DNA from: Geminicoccus roseus DSM 18922
Lineage (GTDB): Bacteria > Pseudomonadota > Alphaproteobacteria > Geminicoccales > Geminicoccaceae
NCBI RefSeq assembly: GCF_000427665.1
Contig: NZ_KE386572.1
Span: forward strand, 3,596,373 to 3,660,372
Reading direction: 5' to 3'
DNA: 64,000 bases
Under the pieces are notes generated by a model. The model saw only the letters and a program-made list of their open reading frames with translations, was not told the DNA's origin and did not search any database. Below, in pieces: positions 33,814-41,716 of this stretch. The position numbers were made by a program, and so were the translations under genes. Position 1 is the stretch's first letter. Each line of letters opens with the position of its first letter.

Positions 33814-34489
33814 CGTCCGCTTCCGCCACGAGGGCAGCGAGTTCCACTACGACCTGCAGGTGCCGCAGGGCTCGATCACCGCGCTGATCGGCCCATCCGG
33901 CGGCGGCAAGTCGACCCTGCTCGACCTGGTGGCGGGCTTCCTGGAGCCCACGTCCGGGCGGATCCGGATCGAGGGGCGGGACGTGACCGGGCTGCCGCCG
34001 GCCGGGCGCCCGGTCACCAGCCTGTTCCAGGACCACAATCTGTTCGGCCACCTGGACGTCGCCACCAACGTGGCCTTGGGCATCCGGCCGAGCGGGCGGC
34101 TGGCCCCGCCGGAGCGCGCCACGGTCACGGCCGCCCTGGAGCGGCTGCAGATCGGCGCCCTGGCCGGGCGGCGCCCCTACGAGCTCAGCGGCGGCGAGCG
34201 CCAGCGCGCGGCCTTGGCCCGCTGCCTGGTGCGCCACCGGCCGCTCCTTTTGCTGGACGAGCCGTTCGCAGCCCTGGGGCCGGCCATGCGCCGGGACTTT
34301 TTGGACCTGGTCGCCCAGCTGCGCACCGAGCAGGGCCTGACCGTGCTGCTGGTGACCCACCAGCCGGAGGATGCCGCCCGGATCGCCGACCGCCTGGCGG
34401 TGCTGGCGGAGGGAAAGATCGTGGCGGCCGGCCCGCGCGACGCGATCCTGGCCGATCCGCCGCCGGTGCTGGCTTCGTATCTGGGCTAG
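33797..34489 (+). CDS. thiQ: Thiamine ABC transporter ATP-binding protein
   Basis: 230 residues from a GTG that overlaps thiP by 17 bp. Walker A is GPSGGGKST (about 32-40), the signature ELSGGERQR (about 126-134), Walker B LLLLDEPFAALGPAMR, and the switch His is in VTHQPEDA. SLFQDHNLFGHLDVATNVALG matches ThiQ. It powers uptake of thiamine bound by ThiB. Confidence 0.95.
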   Translation: MLQVDDVRFRHEGSEFHYDLQVPQGSITALIGPSGGGKSTLLDLVAGFLEPTSGRIRIEGRDVTGLPPAGRPVTSLFQDHNLFGHLDVATNVALGIRPSGRLAPPERATVTAALERLQIGALAGRRPYELSGGERQRAALARCLVRHRPLLLLDEPFAALGPAMRRDFLDLVAQLRTEQGLTVLLVTHQPEDAARIADRLAVLAEGKIVAAGPRDAILADPPPVLASYLG

Positions 34490-34552
34490 CGATCCGGGGC
34501 CGGCCGCGCCATCTTCAAGAATCCTGGGGCCGGGCCAGGGACCGGACCCGGC

Positions 34553-35446
34553 ATGAGGCAACGGAACGACGCGATGGACCAGGTGGCGACGGCACTGCTG
34601 CTGCCGGCTCTTTCCTCGATCTCGGCGCGGGCGGAGATGGCGCCGCTGGCCAGGCGGCTGGAAGGCCGGCTGCGCTGCGTCACCGCCGACTGGCCGGGCT
34701 TCGGCGACCGGGCGCGCGGCCGGCCCCAGCTCAAGCCCGACACGATGCGGGCGTTCCTGGAGGGGCTGCTGGCGGAGACCGGGCCGCCGCCGGTGATCGG
34801 CATCGCCGCCGGCCATGCCGCCACCTACCTGGTCGAGGCGGCCGGGCGCCATCCGGGCCTGTTCCACCGGCTGGCCCTGGTGGCGCCGACCTGGCGCGGG
34901 CCGTTGCCGACCATGCTGGGCGACGCCCGCCAGGCCTGGCGCGGCCGGGTCCGCCGGGCGATCGAGCTGCCGGCGGTGGGCGAACTGCTCTACCGGGCCA
35001 ATGTCGGCCGGCCGATGCTGGCCAAGATGATGCGCGCCCATGTCTATGCCGATCCCGGCAACGTCACCGAGGCGGTGATCCAGGCCAAGCGCGCGATCAC
35101 CCGGCATCGCGACGCCCGCTTCGGCACCGCCGCGTTCGTCAGCGGCGGGCTGGACCCGGTGGGCTCGCGCGAGGCGTTCCTGAAGCTGTTCGAGCGGGAG
35201 CTGCCGCCGACCCTGATGCTGCGGCCGGAAGGCGCGCCCCGGCGCTCGGCGGCGGAGATGGACGCCCTGGCGCAGACCGGGCGGGTGAGCACAGTCCGGG
35301 TGCCGGGCGCGCTGGCCGCGCACGAGGAATATCCGGACGAGGTGGCGGCGGCGATCCAGGCGTTCCTGGACCAGGCGTCGGTTGCGGAGGCGGGCGCCGG
35401 CCCCGATCCGGCCACCGGCCCGGCCGGGCCTCCAGCACCGGCCTGA
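34553..35446 (+). CDS. Alpha/beta hydrolase-fold protein lacking the nucleophile Ser
   Basis: 297 residues. It has the fold's features (VTADWPGFGDRARG after strand 4, GGLDPVGS as the acid region, HEEYPDEVAAAIQAFL as the His region). At the nucleophile elbow, however, the sequence is GIAAGHAATYLVEAAGR: the expected GxSxG Ser is Ala. Similar AGHAAT elbows occur in some plant and cyanobacterial relatives as I recall, so this may be a natural subfamily. Catalysis as a serine hydrolase is unlikely. It starts 63 bp after thiQ; a link to thiamine is unproven. Confidence 0.75.
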   Translation: MRQRNDAMDQVATALLLPALSSISARAEMAPLARRLEGRLRCVTADWPGFGDRARGRPQLKPDTMRAFLEGLLAETGPPPVIGIAAGHAATYLVEAAGRHPGLFHRLALVAPTWRGPLPTMLGDARQAWRGRVRRAIELPAVGELLYRANVGRPMLAKMMRAHVYADPGNVTEAVIQAKRAITRHRDARFGTAAFVSGGLDPVGSREAFLKLFERELPPTLMLRPEGAPRRSAAEMDALAQTGRVSTVRVPGALAAHEEYPDEVAAAIQAFLDQASVAEAGAGPDPATGPAGPPAPA

Positions 35447-35450
35447 GCAA

Positions 35451-36515
35451 TCAGGCCAGCGCCCGGGTCTCGCCCACCGCCATCACCCAGCCCCAGTCCG
35501 GCGCCTGGCCGACCCCGGCGATGGCGTCGCGGAAACGGGCGGGCGGCTCGAACGGCGGCTCGTCGGTCAGCCGGACCACGCCCCAGTGCATCCCGACCAC
35601 GTTGTTCGCCCGGAACAGCCGGCCGATCTCCACCGCCTCCTCGGGGGTGCAGTGCGAGGCCTGCATCAGCTTGCGCGGCTCGTAGGCGCCGATCGGCACC
35701 AGCGCCAGGTCGACCGGGCCGTAGGCGCGGCCAAGCTCCTCGAACACCGGGCCGAACGCGGTGTCGCCCACGAAATAGACCCGCCGCTTGGGCGTGGTCA
35801 GCAAAAAGCCGCTCCACAAGGACTGGTTGCGGTCCCACAGCGTGCGGGCGGAGAAATGGATCGAGGGCAGGGCGGTGATGGAGAGGCCCGGCATCTCGGT
35901 GGCCTCGTGCCAGTCCAGCTCCACCACCCGGCCGAAACGGCCGGTGTCCAGATACCCTGAGACCTTCAGCGGGCAGACCAGGGTGGCGTCGCCGGAAAGC
36001 GGCAGGCGCTCCAGGGTCGCCAGGTCCAGATGGTCGTAATGGTTGTGCGACAGGAGCAGCACGTCGATCGGCGGCAGGTCGGCCGCGGCCAGGGAGGGCG
36101 GCGAGAAGCGCTTGGGCCCGAACGGCGCCACCGGCGAGGCATAGTCCGACAGGAACGGGTCGCAGGCGATCCAGCGCCCGTTCAGCCGCATCAAGAAGCC
36201 GGCATGGCCAAGCCAGGTGACCAGGTCGCCGTCCTTCGCGGCGGCGAGGCGGACCTTCGCCTGGCCCGGGTCCAGCACATGGCCGTCCTCCAGTTCCACC
36301 GGGCTGCGCCGGGAGAAGCCTCGCCACATGAACGCCCACCACTCGCCGCGCTCGCCGGCGCGCACCGGGCTGCCCGGCGGGTTGCGGAAGCCGCCTTCGA
36401 CATGATGCCAGGGCATAAACGGGATCTGCCTCGGTTCGGCCCGGCCGGCGCAACCGGCCAGCAGGAGCGGGGCTCCGGCCAGAACCGAGAGGAGATCGCG
36501 GCGGGTCTTGGTCAT
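35451..36515 (-). CDS. MBL-fold metallohydrolase lipoprotein (NAPE-PLD-like)
   Basis: 354 residues. The N-terminus combines Tat-like RRDLLS with a lipobox LLAGC (Cys at about 22). The metallo-beta-lactamase motif HNHYDHLD (about 157-164), WLGHAGFLM before it, VYFVGDTAFG and a late VVGMHWGV supply the metal ligands. The PFMPWHHVEGGFRNPPGSP start and FSPPSLAAADLPPIDVLLLSHNHYDH match NAPE-hydrolysing phospholipase D-like proteins. It probably acts on lipid or phosphodiester substrates at the cell envelope. The ATG at 36515 overlaps the divergent upstream region of the HNH gene. Confidence 0.88.
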   Translation of the reverse strand: MTKTRRDLLSVLAGAPLLLAGCAGRAEPRQIPFMPWHHVEGGFRNPPGSPVRAGERGEWWAFMWRGFSRRSPVELEDGHVLDPGQAKVRLAAAKDGDLVTWLGHAGFLMRLNGRWIACDPFLSDYASPVAPFGPKRFSPPSLAAADLPPIDVLLLSHNHYDHLDLATLERLPLSGDATLVCPLKVSGYLDTGRFGRVVELDWHEATEMPGLSITALPSIHFSARTLWDRNQSLWSGFLLTTPKRRVYFVGDTAFGPVFEELGRAYGPVDLALVPIGAYEPRKLMQASHCTPEEAVEIGRLFRANNVVGMHWGVVRLTDEPPFEPPARFRDAIAGVGQAPDWGWVMAVGETRALA

Positions 36516-36585
36516 GGATCCGGAGAATGTCGGCCTGGACGGGCTACGTCCAGGGCGGCAGCCCGGATCATCCGGACCTGCAGTC

Positions 36586-37290
36586 ATGCAGCCAACGCAA
36601 GGTTGCCTTGAAACCGTCGCAGGAGGGGTCTACCCAGATCAGGCAGTCGAGGAAACCCGAGCCAAAGGGGGGCGTGCCGCAACCACGCAGACCTTCAGCC
36701 CCAGGCGCTTCGCATCGGTCGCGGAGAATGCCCACCTCGCCGCGTCGGCCTTTCCGGCGCTTGTTCTCAATGCGGACTTCCAGCCGCTCAGCTGGTATCC
36801 CCTGTCGGTGTGGAGCTGGCAGGACACCGTGCGGGCGATGTTCCTGGACCGCGTTTCGGTTCTTTCCCATTACGACCGGGTGATCCGCTCGCCCGGACAG
36901 GAACTGCGGCTGCCGAGCGTGGTGGCGCTCAAGCAATATGTCCCGCAGGAGCGGCGCCCGCCGTTCACCCGCTTCAACCTGTTCCTGCGCGATTCGTTCA
37001 CCTGCCAGTATTGCAGCACGACCGCGCCCACCCACGAGCTGACCTTCGACCACGTGATCCCGCGCTCGCGGGGCGGCCGGACCTCCTGGGACAACATCAC
37101 CACCGCCTGCACCCGCTGCAATCTGCGCAAGGGCAACCGGATGCCGCACGAATGCGGCATGCACCCGATGACCCGGCCGCAGCAGCCGACCACCTTCCAC
37201 CTGCGCCGCAACGGCCGGCAGTTCCCGCCCAACTACCTGCACCAGAGCTGGCGCGACTTCCTGTACTGGGACAGCGAACTGGAGCCGTGA
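36586..37290 (+). CDS. HNH endonuclease
   Basis: About 234 residues. The HNH core is complete: CQYC, LTFDHVIPRSRGGRTSWDNITTACTRCNLRKGN, with two CxxC zinc pairs. VLNADFQPLSWYPLSVWSWQDTVRAMFLDRVSVL is the conserved N-terminal part of a widespread alphaproteobacterial HNH family. That family is usually chromosomal and its role is unknown. The start is uncertain: ATG 36514 is in frame and would extend it, but the homology-like part begins near residue 52. Confidence 0.85.
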   Translation: MQPTQGCLETVAGGVYPDQAVEETRAKGGRAATTQTFSPRRFASVAENAHLAASAFPALVLNADFQPLSWYPLSVWSWQDTVRAMFLDRVSVLSHYDRVIRSPGQELRLPSVVALKQYVPQERRPPFTRFNLFLRDSFTCQYCSTTAPTHELTFDHVIPRSRGGRTSWDNITTACTRCNLRKGNRMPHECGMHPMTRPQQPTTFHLRRNGRQFPPNYLHQSWRDFLYWDSELEP

Positions 37291-37312
37291 TCGGCGGGTT
37301 CGGGCCGCGTCC

Positions 37313-37690
37313 GATCGCGCTGAAGGCCTTCGGGTGCACGGTGACGTTCCCGACCTGCCTGGTGCGGACGCCGATCCTCAGCTCCTTCAGCAGATCGCAG
37401 AGCGCCTCGCCGTCGATCCGTCCGACGGGAGGCGCTCCGTCGCGGGCGGTTTTGCGGCGGGCGTCCGGGGTGAAGCGGCTGGTGGCGATGAACAGGTCCT
37501 GGTCGCAACGCCCGGCCATGGCGCCGCGAACGTCGCGGATTGCCGATGCGCCGACGACATCGCGGCATCTCTGGCGCCGGCAGCTCATCGCGCTGTCCGG
37601 CAAGCCGAGGATTGTCGGGATCTTGCCAACAGGTTCCGCGATGTCGGCGGAGCCGGCCCGAGCCTGAAGCGCCTGGATCGACAGGGTCAT
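37313..37690 (-). pseudogene. Mrr-type restriction endonuclease C-terminal fragment
   Basis: The minus strand encodes VGASAIRDVRGAMAGRCDQDLFIATSRFTPDARRKTARDGAPPVGRIDGEALCDLLKELRIGVRTR-like sequence, which is the C-terminal part of Mrr_cat nucleases. Just before it, IAEPVGKIPTILGLPDS and CRRQRCRDV are degraded versions of the preceding catalytic strands; the QCK-type catalytic motif is not intact. The N-terminal half is missing. It lies convergent to the HNH gene. A relic, not an active enzyme. Confidence 0.7.
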
Positions 37691-37986
37691 TGACTGGCCG
37701 ATTGCCCGAGTATTGTCCGAGGCCGGTAGTGCATCTTCGCTTGTCCTGGCCGGAAGCCTCGCCAATGCTGCCGCTACATCCGGGAACCGGCCAGCAGGTG
37801 GCCGCGCCTGTTCCGGGACGCTGCCTTCATGGGGGCGTGTCTTTGGCCGGCATGGCGGGTGCCTTGATCTGCGGCTTTGAGCGTGGACCTGCCTGATCGG
37901 GCCTAGCCAAGCTTGGGATGGCTGCGCATAGTGCCTCCCGGACGGCCGCCAAAGAACAGGCCGCTACAGATCAGGGGGTTCATCCC
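37691..37986. other. Intergenic stretch upstream of the ABC importer
   Basis: 296 bp without a supported gene. It contains the palindrome CCAAGCTTGG (37907-37916), flanked by AGCC and GGCT-like bases, which could be an operator for the importer operon. No clear promoter boxes were fixed. Confidence 0.4.
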
Positions 37987-39633
37987 ATGCGCATGACCAG
38001 CGTTCTTCTGGGCGCTTCGGCGTTACTTGCGCTGTCGGTCGGACAGGCGTCCGCCGAGGGCCAGGTGACGTGGAACGACGACGACACCGTCTCCATCCAG
38101 ATGGGGCCGGAATACGACAACCAGGTCATCACCGTCACCCGCGAGGAGCTGGGGACGATCTTCGGGCCCGACGAGAAGCCGTTCGAGGGCGTCGAGATCA
38201 GCGTCACGGTGAACAGCGGCGGGCCCAAGGGCGGCATTTCCGGGCCGCTGTTCTCCTTCCGGCCGATCTGGGAGGAACTGTCCGGCGGCAAGATGAACAT
38301 CGTCGAGCTGCCGTTCGGCGAGCACTACACCAAGATGATGCTCGACCTGCGCAACGGCACCGGCCAGTACGACGCGTTCATGGCGGGCGCGTTCTGGTAC
38401 GGCGACGTGGCGCCGGTGGGGCTGCTCTACCCGATCGACGAGCTGATGGCGTCGGGCGAGTACCCGCAATGGTCCTACGACGCCATGCCGCCCAGCCTGA
38501 AGACCCTGCACCACTGGCAGGAGACGCCCTACGGCGTGCTGAACGACGCGGACGGCCAGGTGCTCTACTACCGCAAGAGCGTGCTGGAGAACCCGGAGCA
38601 CCAGGAAGCGTTCAAGGCCGAGTACGGCTACGACCTGCCGTCGCCGCCCAAGACCTGGCAGCAGCTGCTGGACATCGCGAAGTTCTTCAACGGCAAGAAC
38701 TGGGACGACAGCGACGCCGAGCCGGACAACGGCGCGGTGCTGCATCTCAAGGTCGGCGAGCAGGGCCACTACCATTTCCAGACGCTCTCGGCCTCGTTCG
38801 CGATGACGCCCGGCGAGAAGCTGGACCGCTACCACAACGTGTACTGGTTCGACCCGACCGACATGACCCCGCTGATCAACATGCCGGGTCACGTCAAGGC
38901 GCTGGAGTTCCTGCAGGAGCTGCACAAGACCGGCCCGGCCGCCCAGGTCGGCTGGTCGCTCGGCGAGGCCTGGGACTATTTCCTGCGCGGCAAGGCGGTG
39001 TTCGCCTATTCCTGGGGTGACCTGGGCGCGCTCTGCCAGGACGAGACCCGCTCCAAGGTCAAGGGCGACTGCGCGTCGGCGATGATCCCGTCGTCCAACG
39101 AATATTACGACATGGAGAAGAAGGAGTTCGTCCAGACCGACAACCCGCAGCCGATCGGCAACACCACCGGCGGCTCCTGGCACGGCATCATCTCCAACTT
39201 CTCCGCCAATCCCGAGGCGACCTATTCGCTGCTGGCGCTGATGGCGATGCCGCCGGTCAGCAAGATGATGGCGATGTATGGCTGGGACGGCGTCGACCCG
39301 GGCTTCAGCTACCAGTTCCTGCCCGAGGACGGCGGCACCGCCAGCGTCGAGGACTACGAGAAGGCCGGCTGGGACGCCGAGGACGCCAAGGCCTACACCC
39401 ATGCCTACCACGAGACCTTCTACGCGCCGGTGAGCCTGCCCTACCTGCGCATTCCCGGCACCTTCGAGTACTGGGACATCCTCGACAAGAACCTGTCCTC
39501 CACCATGTCCGGCTCGAAGTCCGCCCAGCAGGCGCTGGACGACACCGCGGCGGCCTGGGAGCAGGTGACCGACCGGATCGGCCGCGACAAGCAGCTGGCC
39601 GACTACAAGGCCGCGATCGGCTACCAGGACTGA
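37987..39633 (+). CDS. Sugar-type ABC transporter substrate-binding protein (large form)
   Basis: 548 residues with a Sec signal (cleavage ASA at about residue 23) and a G-run RBS before the ATG at 37987. It is larger than usual (about 420-450) because of an N-terminal extension before VEISVTVNSGGPKGG and several insertions. WSLGEAWDYFLRGKAVFAYSWGDLG and TGGSWHGIISNFSANPEA are typical of family 1 binding proteins. It feeds the two permeases that follow. The ligand is unknown; polyol or oligosaccharide are possibilities. Confidence 0.88.
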   Translation: MRMTSVLLGASALLALSVGQASAEGQVTWNDDDTVSIQMGPEYDNQVITVTREELGTIFGPDEKPFEGVEISVTVNSGGPKGGISGPLFSFRPIWEELSGGKMNIVELPFGEHYTKMMLDLRNGTGQYDAFMAGAFWYGDVAPVGLLYPIDELMASGEYPQWSYDAMPPSLKTLHHWQETPYGVLNDADGQVLYYRKSVLENPEHQEAFKAEYGYDLPSPPKTWQQLLDIAKFFNGKNWDDSDAEPDNGAVLHLKVGEQGHYHFQTLSASFAMTPGEKLDRYHNVYWFDPTDMTPLINMPGHVKALEFLQELHKTGPAAQVGWSLGEAWDYFLRGKAVFAYSWGDLGALCQDETRSKVKGDCASAMIPSSNEYYDMEKKEFVQTDNPQPIGNTTGGSWHGIISNFSANPEATYSLLALMAMPPVSKMMAMYGWDGVDPGFSYQFLPEDGGTASVEDYEKAGWDAEDAKAYTHAYHETFYAPVSLPYLRIPGTFEYWDILDKNLSSTMSGSKSAQQALDDTAAAWEQVTDRIGRDKQLADYKAAIGYQD

Positions 39634-39648
39634 TCCACGCCCCTCGAC

Positions 39649-39677
39649 CCCGCCGGGACCCAGCCGGGCCCGGCGGG
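39649..39677 (+). promoter_or_regulatory. Hairpin between binding-protein and permease genes
   Basis: CCCGCCGGG (39649-39657) pairs with CCCGGCGGG (39669-39677) across an 11-nt loop. There is no T-run. Position and type repeat what is seen in the other two ABC operons of the window. Confidence 0.6.
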
Positions 39678-39712
39678 ACGGTCAGGTTCGTTTGGACGAC
39701 TGGAGCGGACGC

Positions 39713-40660
39713 ATGCGCTGGACGAGCCGGGTACGGTTCCTGTTCCTCGCACCCGCCGTCGTGTGGGTGCTGCTGTTCACGATTTTCCCCTTGGGCTATT
39801 CGCTCTTCATCGCCTTCAACAAGATCGAGCAGACCATGCAGGTCGAGCGGGTCAAGGAACCCGTGCTCAACGAGGCCGGCGAGCCGGTCCTCAACTCCAA
39901 GGGCGAGCCGCGCACCCGCAACGTGGTGATCCGCAACTCGGTCACCACCACCGAGTTCGTCGGCTGGAGCAACTTCACCCGGCTGTTCTCCGACCCGCAG
40001 GTCCGCGAGGCGATCCAGGTCACCTCGGTGTTCGTGTTCATCGCGGTGCCGATCGAGCTGGGCCTGGGCTTCATGATAGCCTTGCTGTTCAACCGGCCGA
40101 TCATGGGCCGCTCGGCCCTGCGCGCGATCATGATCCTGCCGATCTTCGCGACCCCGATCGCGATGGGCTATTCCTTCTTCACGATCTTCTACGAGGAGGG
40201 CGGGCCGCTCTCCTTCACCGGGATCCCCTGGCTGTCCGATCCCGGCTGGGCGCTGTTCTCGGTGGCGGTGGTCGACATCTGGCAATGGACGCCGTTCTGC
40301 TTCCTGGTGTTCCTGGCAGCCCTGCAGGGCGTGCCCGACGAATTGCTGGAGGCCGCCCGGATCGACGGCGCCTCCGCGGTCGACATCCTGACCAAGGTGC
40401 TGCTGCCGCTCCTGCAGCCGACCATCATCATCGTGCTGCTCCTGCGCATCGCCGAGGCGGTGAAGCTGTTCGACATCCCGTTCGCGCTGACCGGCGGGGG
40501 GCCGGGCGTCGCCACGCAGTCCTACTCGTTCCTGGCGTTCCGCACCGGGCTCCGGTTCTTCGATCTGGGCTACGCCAGCGCCATGGCCTACGGGCTGCTC
40601 GCGGTGGTCATGGTGATCGTGCTGTTCTTCTTCCGGAGGCTGCGTCAGAACTATGGGTGA
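39713..40660 (+). CDS. ABC transporter permease (MalF-type, sugar)
   Basis: 315 residues, six helices. The EAA loop is DELLEAARIDGASAVDILTKVLLPLLQPT (about 212-240). A segment of about 35 charged residues (RVKEPVLNEAGEPVLNSKGEPRTRNVVIRN) enlarges the first periplasmic loop. The ATG at 39713 has GGAG seven bases upstream; an in-frame TTG at 39692 is less likely. It overlaps the next permease gene by 8 bp. Confidence 0.92.
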   Translation: MRWTSRVRFLFLAPAVVWVLLFTIFPLGYSLFIAFNKIEQTMQVERVKEPVLNEAGEPVLNSKGEPRTRNVVIRNSVTTTEFVGWSNFTRLFSDPQVREAIQVTSVFVFIAVPIELGLGFMIALLFNRPIMGRSALRAIMILPIFATPIAMGYSFFTIFYEEGGPLSFTGIPWLSDPGWALFSVAVVDIWQWTPFCFLVFLAALQGVPDELLEAARIDGASAVDILTKVLLPLLQPTIIIVLLLRIAEAVKLFDIPFALTGGGPGVATQSYSFLAFRTGLRFFDLGYASAMAYGLLAVVMVIVLFFFRRLRQNYG

Positions 40661-41507
40661 ACGCGGTGCCGCAGCCCAGCTGCGCTGGGCCATCTTCTCG
40701 ATCATCGCGATCGCGGTGACGATGGCCTTCCTGTTTCCGATCTACTGGTCGTTCTCCCAGTCGCTGCGCAACCCGGCCGACACCTTCACCGTGGCCGGGT
40801 TCGGCATCCCCTGGGTGAACTTCGACCCGACGCTCGAGAACTGGCTGGACCAGGTCGGCACGCCGGAGACCACCAGGGCGCTCTACAACAGCACGGTGAT
40901 CTCGGTCTCGGCGGCGATCCTGGCGCTGGTGCTGGGCACGCCCGCCGCCTACGCCATCGCGCGCTTCCAGTTCCGGACCTGGAAGAACCAGGACATCACC
41001 ATCTGGTTTCTGTCGCAGCGCATCCTGCCGCCGGTGGCGACCGTGATCCCGTTCTACCTGATCATGCGCAGCCTGAACCTGCTGGACACCCACCTGGCGC
41101 TGATCCTGATCAACGCCACCTTCATCCTGCCGTTCGTGGTGGTGATCCTGCGCCAGACCTTCCTGGAGCTCCCCGTGGAGCTGGAGGAATCGGCGCTGGT
41201 GGACGGGGCGAACTACTGGGTGGCCTTCTGGCGGGTGGCGCTGCCGCTGGCGGCCCCCACCATGGCGGCGACCGGCCTGATCATCTTCGCGTTCAGCTGG
41301 AACGAGTTCCTGTTCGCGGTGGCGATCAGCAGCCAGAACGTGATCACCATCCCGGTGCACATCGCAGGTGCTGTCGATACACGGGGGGTGCAGTTCTGGT
41401 TCATGGGCGTGCGCGCGATGGTGGCGGTGATCCCGCCGGTCCTGATTGCGCTGATCGCGCAGCGCTATATCGTGCGCGGATTGACGCTGGGGGCGGTCAA
41501 GGGCTGA
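40653..41507 (+). CDS. ABC transporter permease (MalG-type, sugar)
   Basis: 284 residues, six helices, with the EAA loop ELEESALVDGANYWVAFWRVALPLAAPT (about 177-204) and FSWNEFLFAVAISS. It pairs with the MalF-type subunit that it overlaps. No ATPase follows; 209 bp later a second binding protein begins. Confidence 0.92.
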   Translation: MGERGAAAQLRWAIFSIIAIAVTMAFLFPIYWSFSQSLRNPADTFTVAGFGIPWVNFDPTLENWLDQVGTPETTRALYNSTVISVSAAILALVLGTPAAYAIARFQFRTWKNQDITIWFLSQRILPPVATVIPFYLIMRSLNLLDTHLALILINATFILPFVVVILRQTFLELPVELEESALVDGANYWVAFWRVALPLAAPTMAATGLIIFAFSWNEFLFAVAISSQNVITIPVHIAGAVDTRGVQFWFMGVRAMVAVIPPVLIALIAQRYIVRGLTLGAVKG

Positions 41508-41524
41508 GCGGGAAGGGGTGGCGC

Positions 41525-41593
41525 TTGACGGCCCCTGAACGATGCCGTTAGCTTTTCTTACGAATGATAAAACGGTCTACACAAAACAGACCG
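41525..41593 (+). promoter_or_regulatory. Candidate promoter and operator upstream of the second ABC operon
   Basis: TTGACG (41525-41530) is a good -35 but the 17-bp-spaced hexamer TTAGCT is a poor -10. Within the following AT-rich stretch, CGGTCT (41573-41578) and AGACCG (41588-41593) form a 6-bp inverted repeat with a 9-nt A-rich centre, a likely regulator site. The binding-protein gene starts 123 bp downstream. Confidence 0.4.
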
Positions 41594-41716
41594 ATGATCA
41601 GGGCAATACGGGCGGAACAGCCCGGCTGCAAACGGCGGTGAGCTTGGGCATGTCCGGAAAAACGGACGTGTGCTTCGACTTGGACCGTCGATCACGACGA
41701 CAGGGGAGGCTGCTCG

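Noticed and set aside
37918-37986. Upstream in-frame extension of the large binding protein
   Set aside because: It would place 23 residues before an ideal signal peptide; the ATG at 37987 has the better RBS spacing.
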